64,000 nucleotides of DNA from positions 62,001-126,000 of the forward strand of contig NZ_JADNRN010000003.1 in assembly GCF_015595035.1 (NCBI RefSeq), written 5' to 3'. Made by a program: the position numbers and the translations under genes. The first letter of the stretch is position 1, and each line of letters starts with the position of its first letter. The notes under the pieces are model-generated. The model ran no database searches and had not been told where the DNA came from. It was given only the letters and a program-made list of their open reading frames with translations. The stretch comes from Marinibium conchae (GTDB lineage: Bacteria; Pseudomonadota; Gammaproteobacteria; Enterobacterales; Alteromonadaceae). Positions 7,199-16,641 of the stretch are shown here, piece after piece.

Positions 7199-9337
7199 AT
7201 GCAACCTTCTATTATTCAGGCTTTAGGAATTATTGATTGCGCTATTTTAAAATGGAAAAGTCATCACTCTTTTGAAGTCTTGCAAGCACCAAGTAACTGG
7301 GTAACTAAACTCATTAGCGATGCGCAAGAAGGCAGCAAAGTAGAAATAGATAATACCAGTGCCTTTCTAAGTGACTTTTTGGTCGACGCACTTGATTTCT
7401 GGAAGCTTCATTCTGAAGGGCAAGTCCACAGTGGAATTTGGACTGAAGTGATTGGTGATGAAAACCTTCATCTTGAAGCTATTGCAGCGTGCTCCGACAA
7501 TCAATGCTATTTGGTCATCAACAACGTTGAGGACACTTACCGAAAACAACAAGAGACTCTTCAATTAGCCCGCGAACTCCTAATTTCAAACGATAAGGTA
7601 ATTGAGCAGCACGACTACATGCATGAGCGCTTGCGGTCTGTTATGTTGAGCCATGACATGGCAGACAAACATCACATACCAATCAGAGAAGCGATTCAAT
7701 ACGCGTCGATGGGCGTTATTATTACTGATCAGCTTTTCAATGTGCTTGAAGCAAACCCGTCCTCATATTCGGCTTTTGAGCTCGATGCTGATTTAAGTGA
7801 CCAGTTGCCTATCAATATTCTCATGGAGCTATTAGGTAAACAATATCCAGAAAAAGAACGTATTTTTGAAACAGCGTCTGCTTGGACCGGCGAATTGTAT
7901 TGGCACGCTCCGCCCAACTTCCATAAATGGCTTCAGCTAAGCATACAACCTGTAAGAGATGAAAATGCGGCGCTCAAAAACTGGATCTTCACCCTGAGTG
8001 ACACCACCAGAGTGAAGTATCTATTGCAGACCAATGAAGATTTGTCGCTGCACGACGCGCTCACTAAGTTACCCAATCGCCAATATTTCTGGCAAACGCT
8101 TGATCAAACGGTGTCGATGTCAACGCCCTTCTATGTCATGTATTTCGATGTAAACAATTTCAAAAGTATTAATGAACTGCATGGCCATCTAACCGGTGAC
8201 CAAATGCTAGTAAAAATTGCCCAACGTCTTAAAGCGCTGATCCCCGCAGGTGATTTTCTTGCGCGCATTGGTGCAGATGAATTTGCCCTGATTCACTTTT
8301 ATGAAAATGATCAGAAGACTGATTTCAAGGCCTTTTTAGATGAAACCGTTGAACTTGTGGAAATGATACAAAGTGCATCAACAGAGCCTTACTATACGAA
8401 TAAAAATCGCCGTTGTGACCTAGCATTAAAAATTGGTGTGTCGAACTACCCAACCGATGCTAGCTCTGTTGAAGAGTTGATGAAGTACGCCGATTTGGCA
8501 TTACATCACGCCAAACAAGAGGATGCCGACCCCGTACAATTCTATTCACTAGATTTAAAAATCGCTTCTGAACGACGCCTCATCCTTGAAGAGGCGCTCA
8601 CTAGAGCAATTGAGAGAGAACAATTTGAGCTCTATATTCAGCCTATCTACAACCTCGATACCAATGAAATAGTAAAAGCTGAGGCACTGCTTCGTTGGCA
8701 TATTTCCGAGAATGAAATGGTTAGCCCGGAAGTGTTTATTCCTATTGCGGAACAAAACGGCCAAATCGTAACTATTGGACGCTGGGTAATTAGCGAAGTG
8801 TGTAAGTTATTAGCGAAACTCGATGTCGATGGCATTCATGTTCCAATCAGCCTAAACCTATCACCTCGTCAGATATCCGATCGTCACTTATTTGAATTCA
8901 TTCATAACAGCGTAACAAAGAATAAAGTATCAGCTGGATTGTTGGAACTTGAGATTACCGAGGGCGTGCTCGTTGATAACCATGACAAGGTGAGAAAGTT
9001 ACTTCAGGAATTACGAGAAATGGGCGTCACGGTGGCCATTGATGATTTTGGTACGGGCTACAGTTCACTTTCCTATCTCAAATATTTACCCATAGATTCA
9101 CTGAAAATTGACCAATCCTTTGTATTCGATCTGGCTAAAAACTCAGATGATCAAGCGATTGTATTAGCTGTGATTGCGATGGCCAAAAGTCTCAAACTAG
9201 GTGTGGTTGCAGAGGGCATAGAAACAGATTTACAAAAACAGTTCTTAAAGCAGCATGATTGCCTAATTGGTCAAGGTTTCCTTTTAAGTAAACCCCTCAA
9301 GGTAAGTGATTTTATTGCGCTAGCGCGACCTCAATAG
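7199..9337 (+). CDS. PAS-GGDEF-EAL protein, predicted c-di-GMP phosphodiesterase
   Basis: A 712-residue cytoplasmic protein: an N-terminal region of ~140 residues (PAS-like, uncertain), a PAS domain (about 160-285), GGDEF (about 290-450) and EAL (about 460-710). The GGDEF signature is degenerate, GADEF (about 359-363), and the inhibitory RxxD site reads PAGD, so cyclase activity and product inhibition are doubtful. The EAL domain keeps EALLRW, NLSPRQ, LEITEG, DDFGTGYSS, LKIDQSF, AEGIET and GQGF, all that is needed for metal-dependent c-di-GMP hydrolysis. It starts 4 bp after the small GTPase stop, suggesting it is the GTPase-controlled effector. No membrane segment is visible. Confidence 0.92.
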   Translation: MQPSIIQALGIIDCAILKWKSHHSFEVLQAPSNWVTKLISDAQEGSKVEIDNTSAFLSDFLVDALDFWKLHSEGQVHSGIWTEVIGDENLHLEAIAACSDNQCYLVINNVEDTYRKQQETLQLARELLISNDKVIEQHDYMHERLRSVMLSHDMADKHHIPIREAIQYASMGVIITDQLFNVLEANPSSYSAFELDADLSDQLPINILMELLGKQYPEKERIFETASAWTGELYWHAPPNFHKWLQLSIQPVRDENAALKNWIFTLSDTTRVKYLLQTNEDLSLHDALTKLPNRQYFWQTLDQTVSMSTPFYVMYFDVNNFKSINELHGHLTGDQMLVKIAQRLKALIPAGDFLARIGADEFALIHFYENDQKTDFKAFLDETVELVEMIQSASTEPYYTNKNRRCDLALKIGVSNYPTDASSVEELMKYADLALHHAKQEDADPVQFYSLDLKIASERRLILEEALTRAIEREQFELYIQPIYNLDTNEIVKAEALLRWHISENEMVSPEVFIPIAEQNGQIVTIGRWVISEVCKLLAKLDVDGIHVPISLNLSPRQISDRHLFEFIHNSVTKNKVSAGLLELEITEGVLVDNHDKVRKLLQELREMGVTVAIDDFGTGYSSLSYLKYLPIDSLKIDQSFVFDLAKNSDDQAIVLAVIAMAKSLKLGVVAEGIETDLQKQFLKQHDCLIGQGFLLSKPLKVSDFIALARPQ

Positions 9338-9352
9338 AAGCTGCGCTCAGCT

Positions 9353-11476
9353 CTAATTAATGTGTTTTGCCACCGCCTCTAGCAATTGAGCTCTTTCGTA
9401 GGGCTTTGGCACGCAGTCATTGAATCCTAGTTGCTCATATAACGCTATGTCGCTTGCCATTACATTTGCCGTGAGCGCAATCACTGGGAGGTTTTTAAGC
9501 GCGTCGTTTGCACGTATACGCTTCATGCACTCGCAACCATCCATTATCGGCATCGCAATGTCGAGCAACACTAAATCAACTTTATGGTCCTCTAAGTACT
9601 CTAAGGCCTCAACACCATTATAAGCAGAACTTACCTCAACTTGATTTTGGGAAAGCATTGCGCCGGCAATTTCAATATTAATTAGATTGTCGTCTACCAC
9701 CAAAATACGCTTACCTTTTAAGTCGACACGAGTGCGAGTAAAGGTGTCTACTCGTTGTTCAATATTTTCTAGCTTGTGACGCAAAGTGATACAAAACTTA
9801 GTTCCTACACCTACTGAACTTTTTACAGTAATCAAGCCTTCCATTTGTTCAACTAAACGTTTAACAATAGACAAGCCCAAGCCTGATCCACCGCTTTCCC
9901 GAGTGGTCGCAAGCTCTGCTTGGGTAAATGCATCAAAAATTTTCGTTAAGTTTTTCTTGGCAATCCCTGTCCCGGAGTCTTGTACATATATTTTTGTAGT
10001 TACCAAGCCGTTGTACGCTAATGACTTAATAGTAATATTGACTTTTCCACTCGATGTGAATTTTATCGCATTCGATGTTAGGTTGAACAATATTTGGCTA
10101 ATTCGAGTTGGGTCGCCGAGCACTCTCACATCTTCTTGCCCAAAATAATCTGTCTCTAAGTACAAGCCCTTATCTGAAGCCTGTTTTTCGAAAAGGACTT
10201 GGGTATCGCTAAGTAGTTGTTTGAAACTAAAGGGGATATGCTCTAGCTCTAGTTGATTCGCTTCTATTTTAGATAAATCAAGAATGTCATTAATTATGCT
10301 GGTAAGGACTTTAATTGATGCGGAGGCCTTCTCTAAGTGCCCCTTTTGCTCGGCGCTGAGTTCGGTGTTTAGACACAAATCAATGAGGCCATATACGCCG
10401 TTCATTGGCGTTCTGATTTCATGGGAAATGTTGGCTAAAAACTGTGATTTTGCCTTGTTGCCTTCCTCAGCTAATAACATGGCATCTTCAGTTTTTTGCT
10501 GTAGCAATTTTGCCTCAGTAACATCATGATAGGAAACTAAAATACCAACGAATTCACCCTCATCAGAATGCATTTTTAAATGCATCACATCACGATATCT
10601 GGCGTCTCCATCGTCCGTGTTAACTTTTTCTTCGTAACTCAGCTTCTTATTCTCCGATGACAGCAGTTGCTGCTCTAGTTTAAGAAGTCGTTCAGCTTCA
10701 TCTTTTGAAAAAAAGCTCCCATCGGTCTGACCAATAATGTCACTGACATCATTTACCTTCATTTCATCCAAAAATTGCTTATTTGCGCCAGCATAATTGA
10801 GTTTTTTATCCTTCCACAGAATTCCGTAGGGAAGGTTATTGAGTACGGTATTAAGAATGGTTTGCGAATAGCTTAACTCAACCTCTTTTTCTTGAATGTT
10901 TGACTGCTGTAGCTCAATCATACTGGTAAGGTATTTAAATAATTTCGTGGTTAAGTAGAGCACTATGGAGTTAACAAAAACATAGCTAATGATATAAACA
11001 ACCCATGACGATAAGCTCGTTCCATAGGGACCCACATCAACAGCAAATTCAAAGTCAAAATAGGCAAGTGCAATAGCATACGAGACGAATACCATTGCTC
11101 CTCCGATGTTAAAGGAGATTGCAGCTCGCAGATTCAGCACCATGCTACTCACTACACCACAAGCATAAAGGAAAATCGTGCCACCAGCGGATAAACCAAA
11201 GTTATGAATCCCAGCAACCCCTCCGATAAAAAACATTGAGCATAGGAAAGTTCCTCTGGCGCTATGGCTTAGATGATTCTTGGCAAAGAAAACACTTAAA
11301 AATAAAAGCCCGATAAACGCATGAAGATACATCACCGGTAAGAAACCCAAAACGGGCATACGACTGAACGAAGCTAGCATTGAAATCATCACAAAGACCG
11401 TGCTTACCGACACTAGCGTGTCAGTAAGTTGGCCGCGTATATCGGCTAGCGTGATGTGCTCGACATTCAATTGCAT
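9353..11476 (-). CDS. Hybrid sensor histidine kinase with multi-pass N-terminus
   Basis: A 707-residue inner-membrane sensor. Residues about 20-180 contain six or seven hydrophobic helices with no large periplasmic loop, then a short coiled coil, a PAS domain with PAC motif (about 205-335), HisKA with the phospho-accepting His near 352 in ISHEIRTPMNG, HATPase_c with NLTSNAIKF, DSGTGI and GSGLGLSIV, and a C-terminal receiver with VVDDN, LLDIAMPIMDG (Asp near 639) and a KPY Lys. This fits ArcB/BarA-like hybrid kinases that pass phosphate to a separate Hpt protein; none is in the window. It converges on the c-di-GMP gene with only 15 bp between stops. Confidence 0.93.
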   Translation of the reverse strand: MQLNVEHITLADIRGQLTDTLVSVSTVFVMISMLASFSRMPVLGFLPVMYLHAFIGLLFLSVFFAKNHLSHSARGTFLCSMFFIGGVAGIHNFGLSAGGTIFLYACGVVSSMVLNLRAAISFNIGGAMVFVSYAIALAYFDFEFAVDVGPYGTSLSSWVVYIISYVFVNSIVLYLTTKLFKYLTSMIELQQSNIQEKEVELSYSQTILNTVLNNLPYGILWKDKKLNYAGANKQFLDEMKVNDVSDIIGQTDGSFFSKDEAERLLKLEQQLLSSENKKLSYEEKVNTDDGDARYRDVMHLKMHSDEGEFVGILVSYHDVTEAKLLQQKTEDAMLLAEEGNKAKSQFLANISHEIRTPMNGVYGLIDLCLNTELSAEQKGHLEKASASIKVLTSIINDILDLSKIEANQLELEHIPFSFKQLLSDTQVLFEKQASDKGLYLETDYFGQEDVRVLGDPTRISQILFNLTSNAIKFTSSGKVNITIKSLAYNGLVTTKIYVQDSGTGIAKKNLTKIFDAFTQAELATTRESGGSGLGLSIVKRLVEQMEGLITVKSSVGVGTKFCITLRHKLENIEQRVDTFTRTRVDLKGKRILVVDDNLINIEIAGAMLSQNQVEVSSAYNGVEALEYLEDHKVDLVLLDIAMPIMDGCECMKRIRANDALKNLPVIALTANVMASDIALYEQLGFNDCVPKPYERAQLLEAVAKHIN

Positions 11477-11586
11477 AGAAAGGGACGACCCACTTTATAG
11501 TTGAATATATATCAATATTTACACTCTGCACCTATATTAGCGCAAACTTCGCTAAGATGCTGTAAAACAGAATTTTCTTTTAATCT

Positions 11587-11660
11587 GCATAGCAGTTAGA
11601 GCATTGCTTTTAAGTGCATCGCTTTTAAGTGCATAGCATTTAAATAGATAGCATTGAGGT
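11587..11660. repeat. Degenerate 15-bp tandem repeat
   Basis: Four to five consecutive units of about 15 bp, best copies GCATTGCTTTTAAGT (11601-11615) and GCATCGCTTTTAAGT (11616-11630), decaying on both sides (11587-11600 and 11631-11660). It sits in the 347-bp gap between the hybrid kinase start and the hflC terminator, upstream of the kinase. No coding potential is evident. It could be a slippage product or a protein-binding array in the kinase promoter region. Confidence 0.6.
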
Positions 11661-11759
11661 ACAGGCGCTTCGACGGCACGCATCAACACACGTGTTACTA
11701 TCGCTATGTATCGGCCAAAAGAGAATTTCCTGATATCGACTACTTTCTAGCAGGTATAA

Positions 11760-11796
11760 AAAAACCCAACACTTTCGAAAGAGTTGGGCTTTTTAA
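11760..11796 (-). terminator. Rho-independent terminator after hflC
   Basis: On the minus strand a GCCCAAC / GTTGGG stem flanked by A-rich and T-rich tracts encloses an ACTTTCGAAAGA-type loop and is followed by seven or more T residues. It lies 28 bp beyond the hflC stop and ends the hfl operon. The A-tract on the other side means it could also work for transcripts from the left. The rest of 11477-11823 holds the tandem repeat and no gene that I can see. Confidence 0.85.
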
Positions 11797-11823
11797 GGTC
11801 AAAGCTTAGTAAACTAGCAGTAT

Positions 11824-12705
11824 TTACTGCTTACCGCTTTGAGAATTCAAATACTTGAAGAAATCGCTATCAGGCTCAAGTACTAGCACGTCTTGCTTGC
11901 TATTGAAGCTGTTTCTGTAGGCATCCATGCTTCTCAAGAACGAATAAAACTCTGCGTCTTTGGAGAAAGTTTCAGCATATATCTTTGCAGATTGAGCATC
12001 ACCCTCACCACGAAGCTGTCGAGCGTTTCTCTCGGCGTCGGCAAGCATAATAGTTACCTTGGCATCGATATTAGCGCGAATAATTTCGCCCTGCTCTCGA
12101 CCTTCAGAGCGATACTCTCTCGCTGCTGCAGCACGTTCAGAGCGCATGCGGTTGAATATAGACTCACTGATTTCAGTAGGAAGGTTGATTTGCTTTACTC
12201 TCACATCAACAATCTCAATACCTAGCTCATCTGAGCTTCCAGAGGCCTGCTCCATGGCTTCGTCCATTAGCTCACTTCGCTCGCCAGATACAATCTGTTT
12301 AATAGTTCGTGAACCAAACTCAGAACGAAGACCATTGTTGACCTTTTGCTTCAATAAGGTTTCGGCCTGAAATCTATCGCCGCCTGTTGAGAGATAATAG
12401 CGTTCAAAGTCTTGAATCTTCCATTTCACATAAGAATCAACGATCAAATCTTCTTTCTCAATAGTCACGAAGCGATCGGGTTGCTCATCAAGCGTTTGAA
12501 TGCGCGCATCAAGGCGTTTTACTTGGTCGAAAAACGGCATTTTAAAGTGTAAACCAGGCTCGTATACTTCTGTCACACCTTGCTCGTCTTGAAGTACTTT
12601 ACCAAAACGAACAACAATACTTTTAGTGCCTTCTTTCACGACAAACAAAGAACCATAGCCAATCGCTAAAATGATAACGACAACAACTGCTAGTAAATTT
12701 TTCAT
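11824..12705 (-). CDS. hflC: HflC, FtsH-protease modulator subunit
   Basis: SPFH/band-7 protein of 293 residues that forms the HflKC cage around FtsH on the periplasmic side of the inner membrane. A single N-terminal signal anchor (LLAVVVVIILAIGYGSLFVV) is followed by VKEGTKSIVVRFGKV, the SPFH domain, and a helical region with RSERAAAAREYRSEGREQG that is typical of HflC. The gene starts one base after the hflK stop, so the two are coupled, matching their obligate hetero-complex. A terminator follows. Length and context agree with the family. Confidence 0.97.
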   Translation of the reverse strand: MKNLLAVVVVIILAIGYGSLFVVKEGTKSIVVRFGKVLQDEQGVTEVYEPGLHFKMPFFDQVKRLDARIQTLDEQPDRFVTIEKEDLIVDSYVKWKIQDFERYYLSTGGDRFQAETLLKQKVNNGLRSEFGSRTIKQIVSGERSELMDEAMEQASGSSDELGIEIVDVRVKQINLPTEISESIFNRMRSERAAAAREYRSEGREQGEIIRANIDAKVTIMLADAERNARQLRGEGDAQSAKIYAETFSKDAEFYSFLRSMDAYRNSFNSKQDVLVLEPDSDFFKYLNSQSGKQ

Positions 12706-12706
12706 T

Positions 12707-13858
12707 CTAGTTTCTCCCTTGTCTGCTAGTTGAACGTATGTTTGAGCTTTGAATGCGCGTTTGCGTATTGTCTGACTCAGCCGAACTACGTAAGCCTTCT
12801 AAGGTATTCTTGGCTTGGTCACGTTGTGCTTGTGTTTGCACGTTTTGACGCTCCATTATTTTATCCAAAGGTAAGTACATCATGTTGCCGCTACCTTCAG
12901 TATCAACCATGATCTTACTTGTGCTCGAAAATACGTGCTCCATTGTTTCTAAGTAGATACGCTGGCGAGTTACCTCAGGTGCTGCACGATATTGTGGTAA
13001 TAATTCTTCGAAACGTGCAACTTCACCTTGAGCTTCTAATATTGAACGCTCTTTGTAAGCTTGTGCTTCTTCATTCATACGATTGACTTGTCCACGTGCC
13101 TTTGGCTCGAGCTCTCTTGCATAGGCCTCAGCTTCACGAATGAAGCGCACCTCATCCTCTTGAGCGGCAATAGCGTCATCGAAAGCAGCCTTCACTTCTT
13201 GTGGCGGACGGGCATCTTTAAAGTTCATATCAATAATTGCGACGCCAATGTTATAGGCTGCGATGATATCTTCAAGCTCGTCACGCACCCTCTGGCGCGC
13301 AGTTTCACGACCATCTGTTAGTATGTCGTCCATTTTTGTGTGACCCACGACGTAGCGAATCGCACTGTCGAGCGCTTGACTCAAACTCATTTCTGGATCG
13401 GTGACTGAGAAAGTCCATTGGTAAGGGTCAGAAATTCGATACTGCATTTCCATTTCAACTCTTACCATGTTCTCGTCTTCAGTTAGCATGTTACCCGCAG
13501 AACCTTGGTCGCGAATGCTTTGTACATTAACGGGGATAACCTCGTCGATGAAGGTCATTTTCCAGCTTAAACCAGGTTGAGCCAGCACGCCGGTATTTTC
13601 ACCGAAGCGAAGTAACACGCCACGCTCTGCTTCCTTAATGGTGTAGAAACCACTAAGTGCCCAAATAACGGCTAATATTACTAAAAGTAATCCTATACCC
13701 ATGCCGGTATAGCTCTTTCCGCTACCGCCGCCACCGGCTTTACCAAATTTCCCAAATAGGTTTTTCAGTACGTCGTCTAAATCAGGTGGACCTTGCTCTT
13801 TGCCACCGCGGTTTTTCCAAGGGTCGTTTTTATCACCACCCGGCTCGTTCCAAGCCAT
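12707..13858 (-). CDS. hflK: HflK, FtsH-protease modulator subunit
   Basis: SPFH-domain partner of HflC, 383 residues. The N-terminus is the characteristic MAWNEPGGDKNDPW with a Gly-rich cytoplasmic segment, then one transmembrane helix (about 55-72), ERGVLLRFGENTG at the start of the SPFH domain, and EARAYARELEPKARG-like helical heptads in the C-terminal half. The C-terminal tail is polar and probably disordered. It is followed immediately by hflC and preceded by hflX with a 96-bp gap that probably has its own promoter. Confidence 0.97.
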   Translation of the reverse strand: MAWNEPGGDKNDPWKNRGGKEQGPPDLDDVLKNLFGKFGKAGGGGSGKSYTGMGIGLLLVILAVIWALSGFYTIKEAERGVLLRFGENTGVLAQPGLSWKMTFIDEVIPVNVQSIRDQGSAGNMLTEDENMVRVEMEMQYRISDPYQWTFSVTDPEMSLSQALDSAIRYVVGHTKMDDILTDGRETARQRVRDELEDIIAAYNIGVAIIDMNFKDARPPQEVKAAFDDAIAAQEDEVRFIREAEAYARELEPKARGQVNRMNEEAQAYKERSILEAQGEVARFEELLPQYRAAPEVTRQRIYLETMEHVFSSTSKIMVDTEGSGNMMYLPLDKIMERQNVQTQAQRDQAKNTLEGLRSSAESDNTQTRIQSSNIRSTSRQGRN

Positions 13859-13954
13859 ATATTTACTCCGTTAGTAAAGTCTCAATATAAATACGCACAG
13901 CTCAATCGAATAGATTTTCGATAGAGCAAAATAACTTGTAAAATTTTAGTCTAA

Positions 13955-15241
13955 CTACTGAATTACGTACTCAGTTAAACGATGCTCAAGTTGTTTGTCA
14001 ATCTTGTGCCAATCACTTTCAAGCATTTTAACCTCAACAAGCCAATCTCCGTCATCGGAATAGCTTTGGTCTAGAATACAATTTAGATTATAGAGTATTC
14101 CTCGCAACCTGCCCTCATTTGGTGGAATTTTTAAATTGTGCTCCACCATAGCCTTGCTTAAACATTCAGTGAGGGCAGTTTTTAATAAATCAATCCCTAA
14201 ACCTTGCTGAGCTGATACCCAAACACGAATCGGCTTACCATTTTCGTCTCTGTCAATTTTGGGATCCACGCCTTCAAGGCGGTCAATTTTGTTACATATG
14301 ATAAGCTGAGGCACGTCACCAGCATCTATTTCATCGAGAACTTCGTTTACTTGATCGATGTTTTCTAAGTACTGTTCGTCAGCATAATCGATTACGTGCA
14401 GCAAAATATCAGCTTCTTGAGTTTCTTGCAGTGTTGCTTTAAACGCGGCAACTAAGTCATGTGGCAAATGACGAATAAAGCCCACTGTATCAGCAAGTAT
14501 CGCCTGACCTACTTCAGCCAACTCAATCTTTCGCAGAGTCGGATCGAGCGTCGCAAAGAGCTGATCAGCAGCATAAACACCGGCGTCGGTAATAGTATTA
14601 AATAAAGTCGATTTACCCGCATTGGTATAGCCCACCAATGACACGGTCGGTATTTCAGCGCGCTTACGCGATCTTCTGCCTTGTTCGCGTTGCTTCTGCA
14701 CCTTTGCCAAGCGTTTTAATATGGCTTTGATTCTGCCGCGCAATAAACGTCTATCGGTTTCAAGTTGGGTTTCACCTGGGCCGCGAAGGCCAATTCCACC
14801 TTTTTGACGTTCTAGGTGAGTCCAGCCTCGTATTAATCGCGTTGATAAGTGGCGTAACTGAGCCAGCTCAACTTGCAACTTACCTTCGTGGGTGCGAGCA
14901 CGTTGCGCAAAAATATCTAAGATAAGGCTAGTGCGGTCGAGCACACGACAACAGATTAGCGCCTCAAGGTTTCGTTCTTGAGAGGGTGATAGCTGATGGT
15001 TAAAAATAACCACATCTGCTCCGATTGCCTGCACTGTATCGGCTATTTCTTGTGCCTTGCCGCTGCCAATAAAGTACTTAGCATGAGGCACGCTGCGCGA
15101 AGTTGAGATAATTGATGCGGTCTTCACGCCGGCTGAACTGACTAGCATCTGAAGTTCGTTGACATCTTCTTTGTTACTTTCGTCGGAAAAATCAACATGA
15201 ACTAAAACGGCCTGTTCACCGGCTTCATAACGATCAAACAA
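13955..15241 (-). CDS. hflX: HflX, ribosome-splitting GTPase
   Basis: GTPase that rescues stalled or heat-damaged 70S ribosomes by splitting them. The 428-residue protein begins FDRYEAGEQAVLVHVDF as in E. coli, has the N-terminal HflX domain with QRARTHEGKLQVELAQL and the glycine-rich GGIGLRGPGETQLE, then the G domain with GYTNAGKST, DTVGF and NKID. The start codon is TTG at 15241 with GGAG six bases upstream. It lies downstream of hfq in the standard order hfq-hflX-hflK-hflC. Confidence 0.97.
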   Translation of the reverse strand: MFDRYEAGEQAVLVHVDFSDESNKEDVNELQMLVSSAGVKTASIISTSRSVPHAKYFIGSGKAQEIADTVQAIGADVVIFNHQLSPSQERNLEALICCRVLDRTSLILDIFAQRARTHEGKLQVELAQLRHLSTRLIRGWTHLERQKGGIGLRGPGETQLETDRRLLRGRIKAILKRLAKVQKQREQGRRSRKRAEIPTVSLVGYTNAGKSTLFNTITDAGVYAADQLFATLDPTLRKIELAEVGQAILADTVGFIRHLPHDLVAAFKATLQETQEADILLHVIDYADEQYLENIDQVNEVLDEIDAGDVPQLIICNKIDRLEGVDPKIDRDENGKPIRVWVSAQQGLGIDLLKTALTECLSKAMVEHNLKIPPNEGRLRGILYNLNCILDQSYSDDGDWLVEVKMLESDWHKIDKQLEHRLTEYVIQ

Positions 15242-15313
15242 ATAGGGCTCCGTTAATAATAATTGGAATTAGAACAACAACTACCAAATCCTGACATACA
15301 ACGGAGTCTTCGC

Positions 15314-15568
<255 letters not shown>

Positions 15569-15654
15569 TTACTCTTATTATTATGTTTTTAATTATTATT
15601 GAATTGCTTCACTATCTCCAGTGTATACCATTGCGCCACTAATATGTACCGATT

Positions 15655-16641
15655 TTACGAGATCCTGTGCAAAATCAAGTTCATATTTTGTTCATCACCC
15701 GTTAACAGCTCAGTTGCGCCATCCCAAGACCTAAGCCAAGTGATTTGTCTTTTAGCCAGTTGTCGTGTGGCAATAATTCCTTTTTCACGCATTTCTGAAT
15801 GTGCTTTCTCGCCTTCGCCATACTCTCCGTGCAAATATTGCCACATTTGCCGGTAGCCCACACTGCGAATTGAAGGTAAATCGGCATGCAGCCTTGTGTC
15901 TTTGCACAAAGCTTCTACTTCTTGTTCAAATTTATTCTGTAACATTTGATCAAAGCGTTGGGCAATGCGCTCATGCAAGTGCTCACGTTGACTCGGCATC
16001 AAGCTAAACTGAATAAACTCATACGGCAGTTGCGGCGGTTTAACCGATTGCAGGAAGGTCATCGTTTTCCCCGTTAAACGATACACTTCAATGGCGCGCA
16101 TGATTCGCTGAGGGTCATTTTCATGGATTCTTTGGGCACTTTGCGCATCAAAACTCGCTAAATATTGGTGAGCAGCTTGCAGACCATCACGATCTATCAT
16201 TTCCTGAATGTCTTTTCGCAGCTCAGCGTTGGCGTTTGGCAAAGGCGACAAACCTTTTATTAGGGCATTGAAATACATCATGGTGCCGCCCGCTAATATT
16301 GGCACTTTTCCCCGAGACACAATGTCCTCAATGCAAGCCACTGCATCGCGCCTAAATTCAGCCACTGAATAAACCTCATGTGGCTCAATAATATCGATAA
16401 GCCAATGCTTTACGCCGCGCATCTCTGCACTATCTGGCTTTGCAGTGCCAATATCCATGCCTTTGTAAATAAGGGCAGAATCAACCGAGATGACTTCTCC
16501 GTCGATGCGCTTAGCAAGCTCGATTGCCAGCGCTGTTTTTCCGGACGCGGTCGGCCCCATAAGAGAAATAACCTTGGGAAAGCTGCTCTCAGCAAAATCG
16601 GCATGGTCACTTTGGGGCTGGCTAGGTCTATTAATGTTCAC
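15655..16641 (-). CDS. miaA: MiaA, tRNA dimethylallyltransferase
   Basis: Transfers a dimethylallyl group to A37 of UNN-decoding tRNAs. The 328-residue protein has the P-loop [11 protein letters not shown], the [16 protein letters not shown] segment, [18 protein letters not shown] and the C-terminal [14 protein letters not shown] typical of MiaA. The start region overlaps the 3' end of mutL by 11 bp, so translation is coupled. The N-terminus has about 20 extra polar residues before the P-loop region, so an internal start is possible, though no better ribosome binding site is evident. Confidence 0.97.
   Translation of the reverse strand: MNINRPSQPQSDHADFAESSFPKVISLMGPTASGKTALAIELAKRIDGEVISVDSALIYKGMDIGTAKPDSAEMRGVKHWLIDIIEPHEVYSVAEFRRDAVACIEDIVSRGKVPILAGGTMMYFNALIKGLSPLPNANAELRKDIQEMIDRDGLQAAHQYLASFDAQSAQRIHENDPQRIMRAIEVYRLTGKTMTFLQSVKPPQLPYEFIQFSLMPSQREHLHERIAQRFDQMLQNKFEQEVEALCKDTRLHADLPSIRSVGYRQMWQYLHGEYGEGEKAHSEMREKGIIATRQLAKRQITWLRSWDGATELLTGDEQNMNLILHRIS

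Noticed and set aside
11587-11660. CRISPR-like array
   Set aside because: Units are contiguous without spacers and only 15 bp; no cas gene is near.
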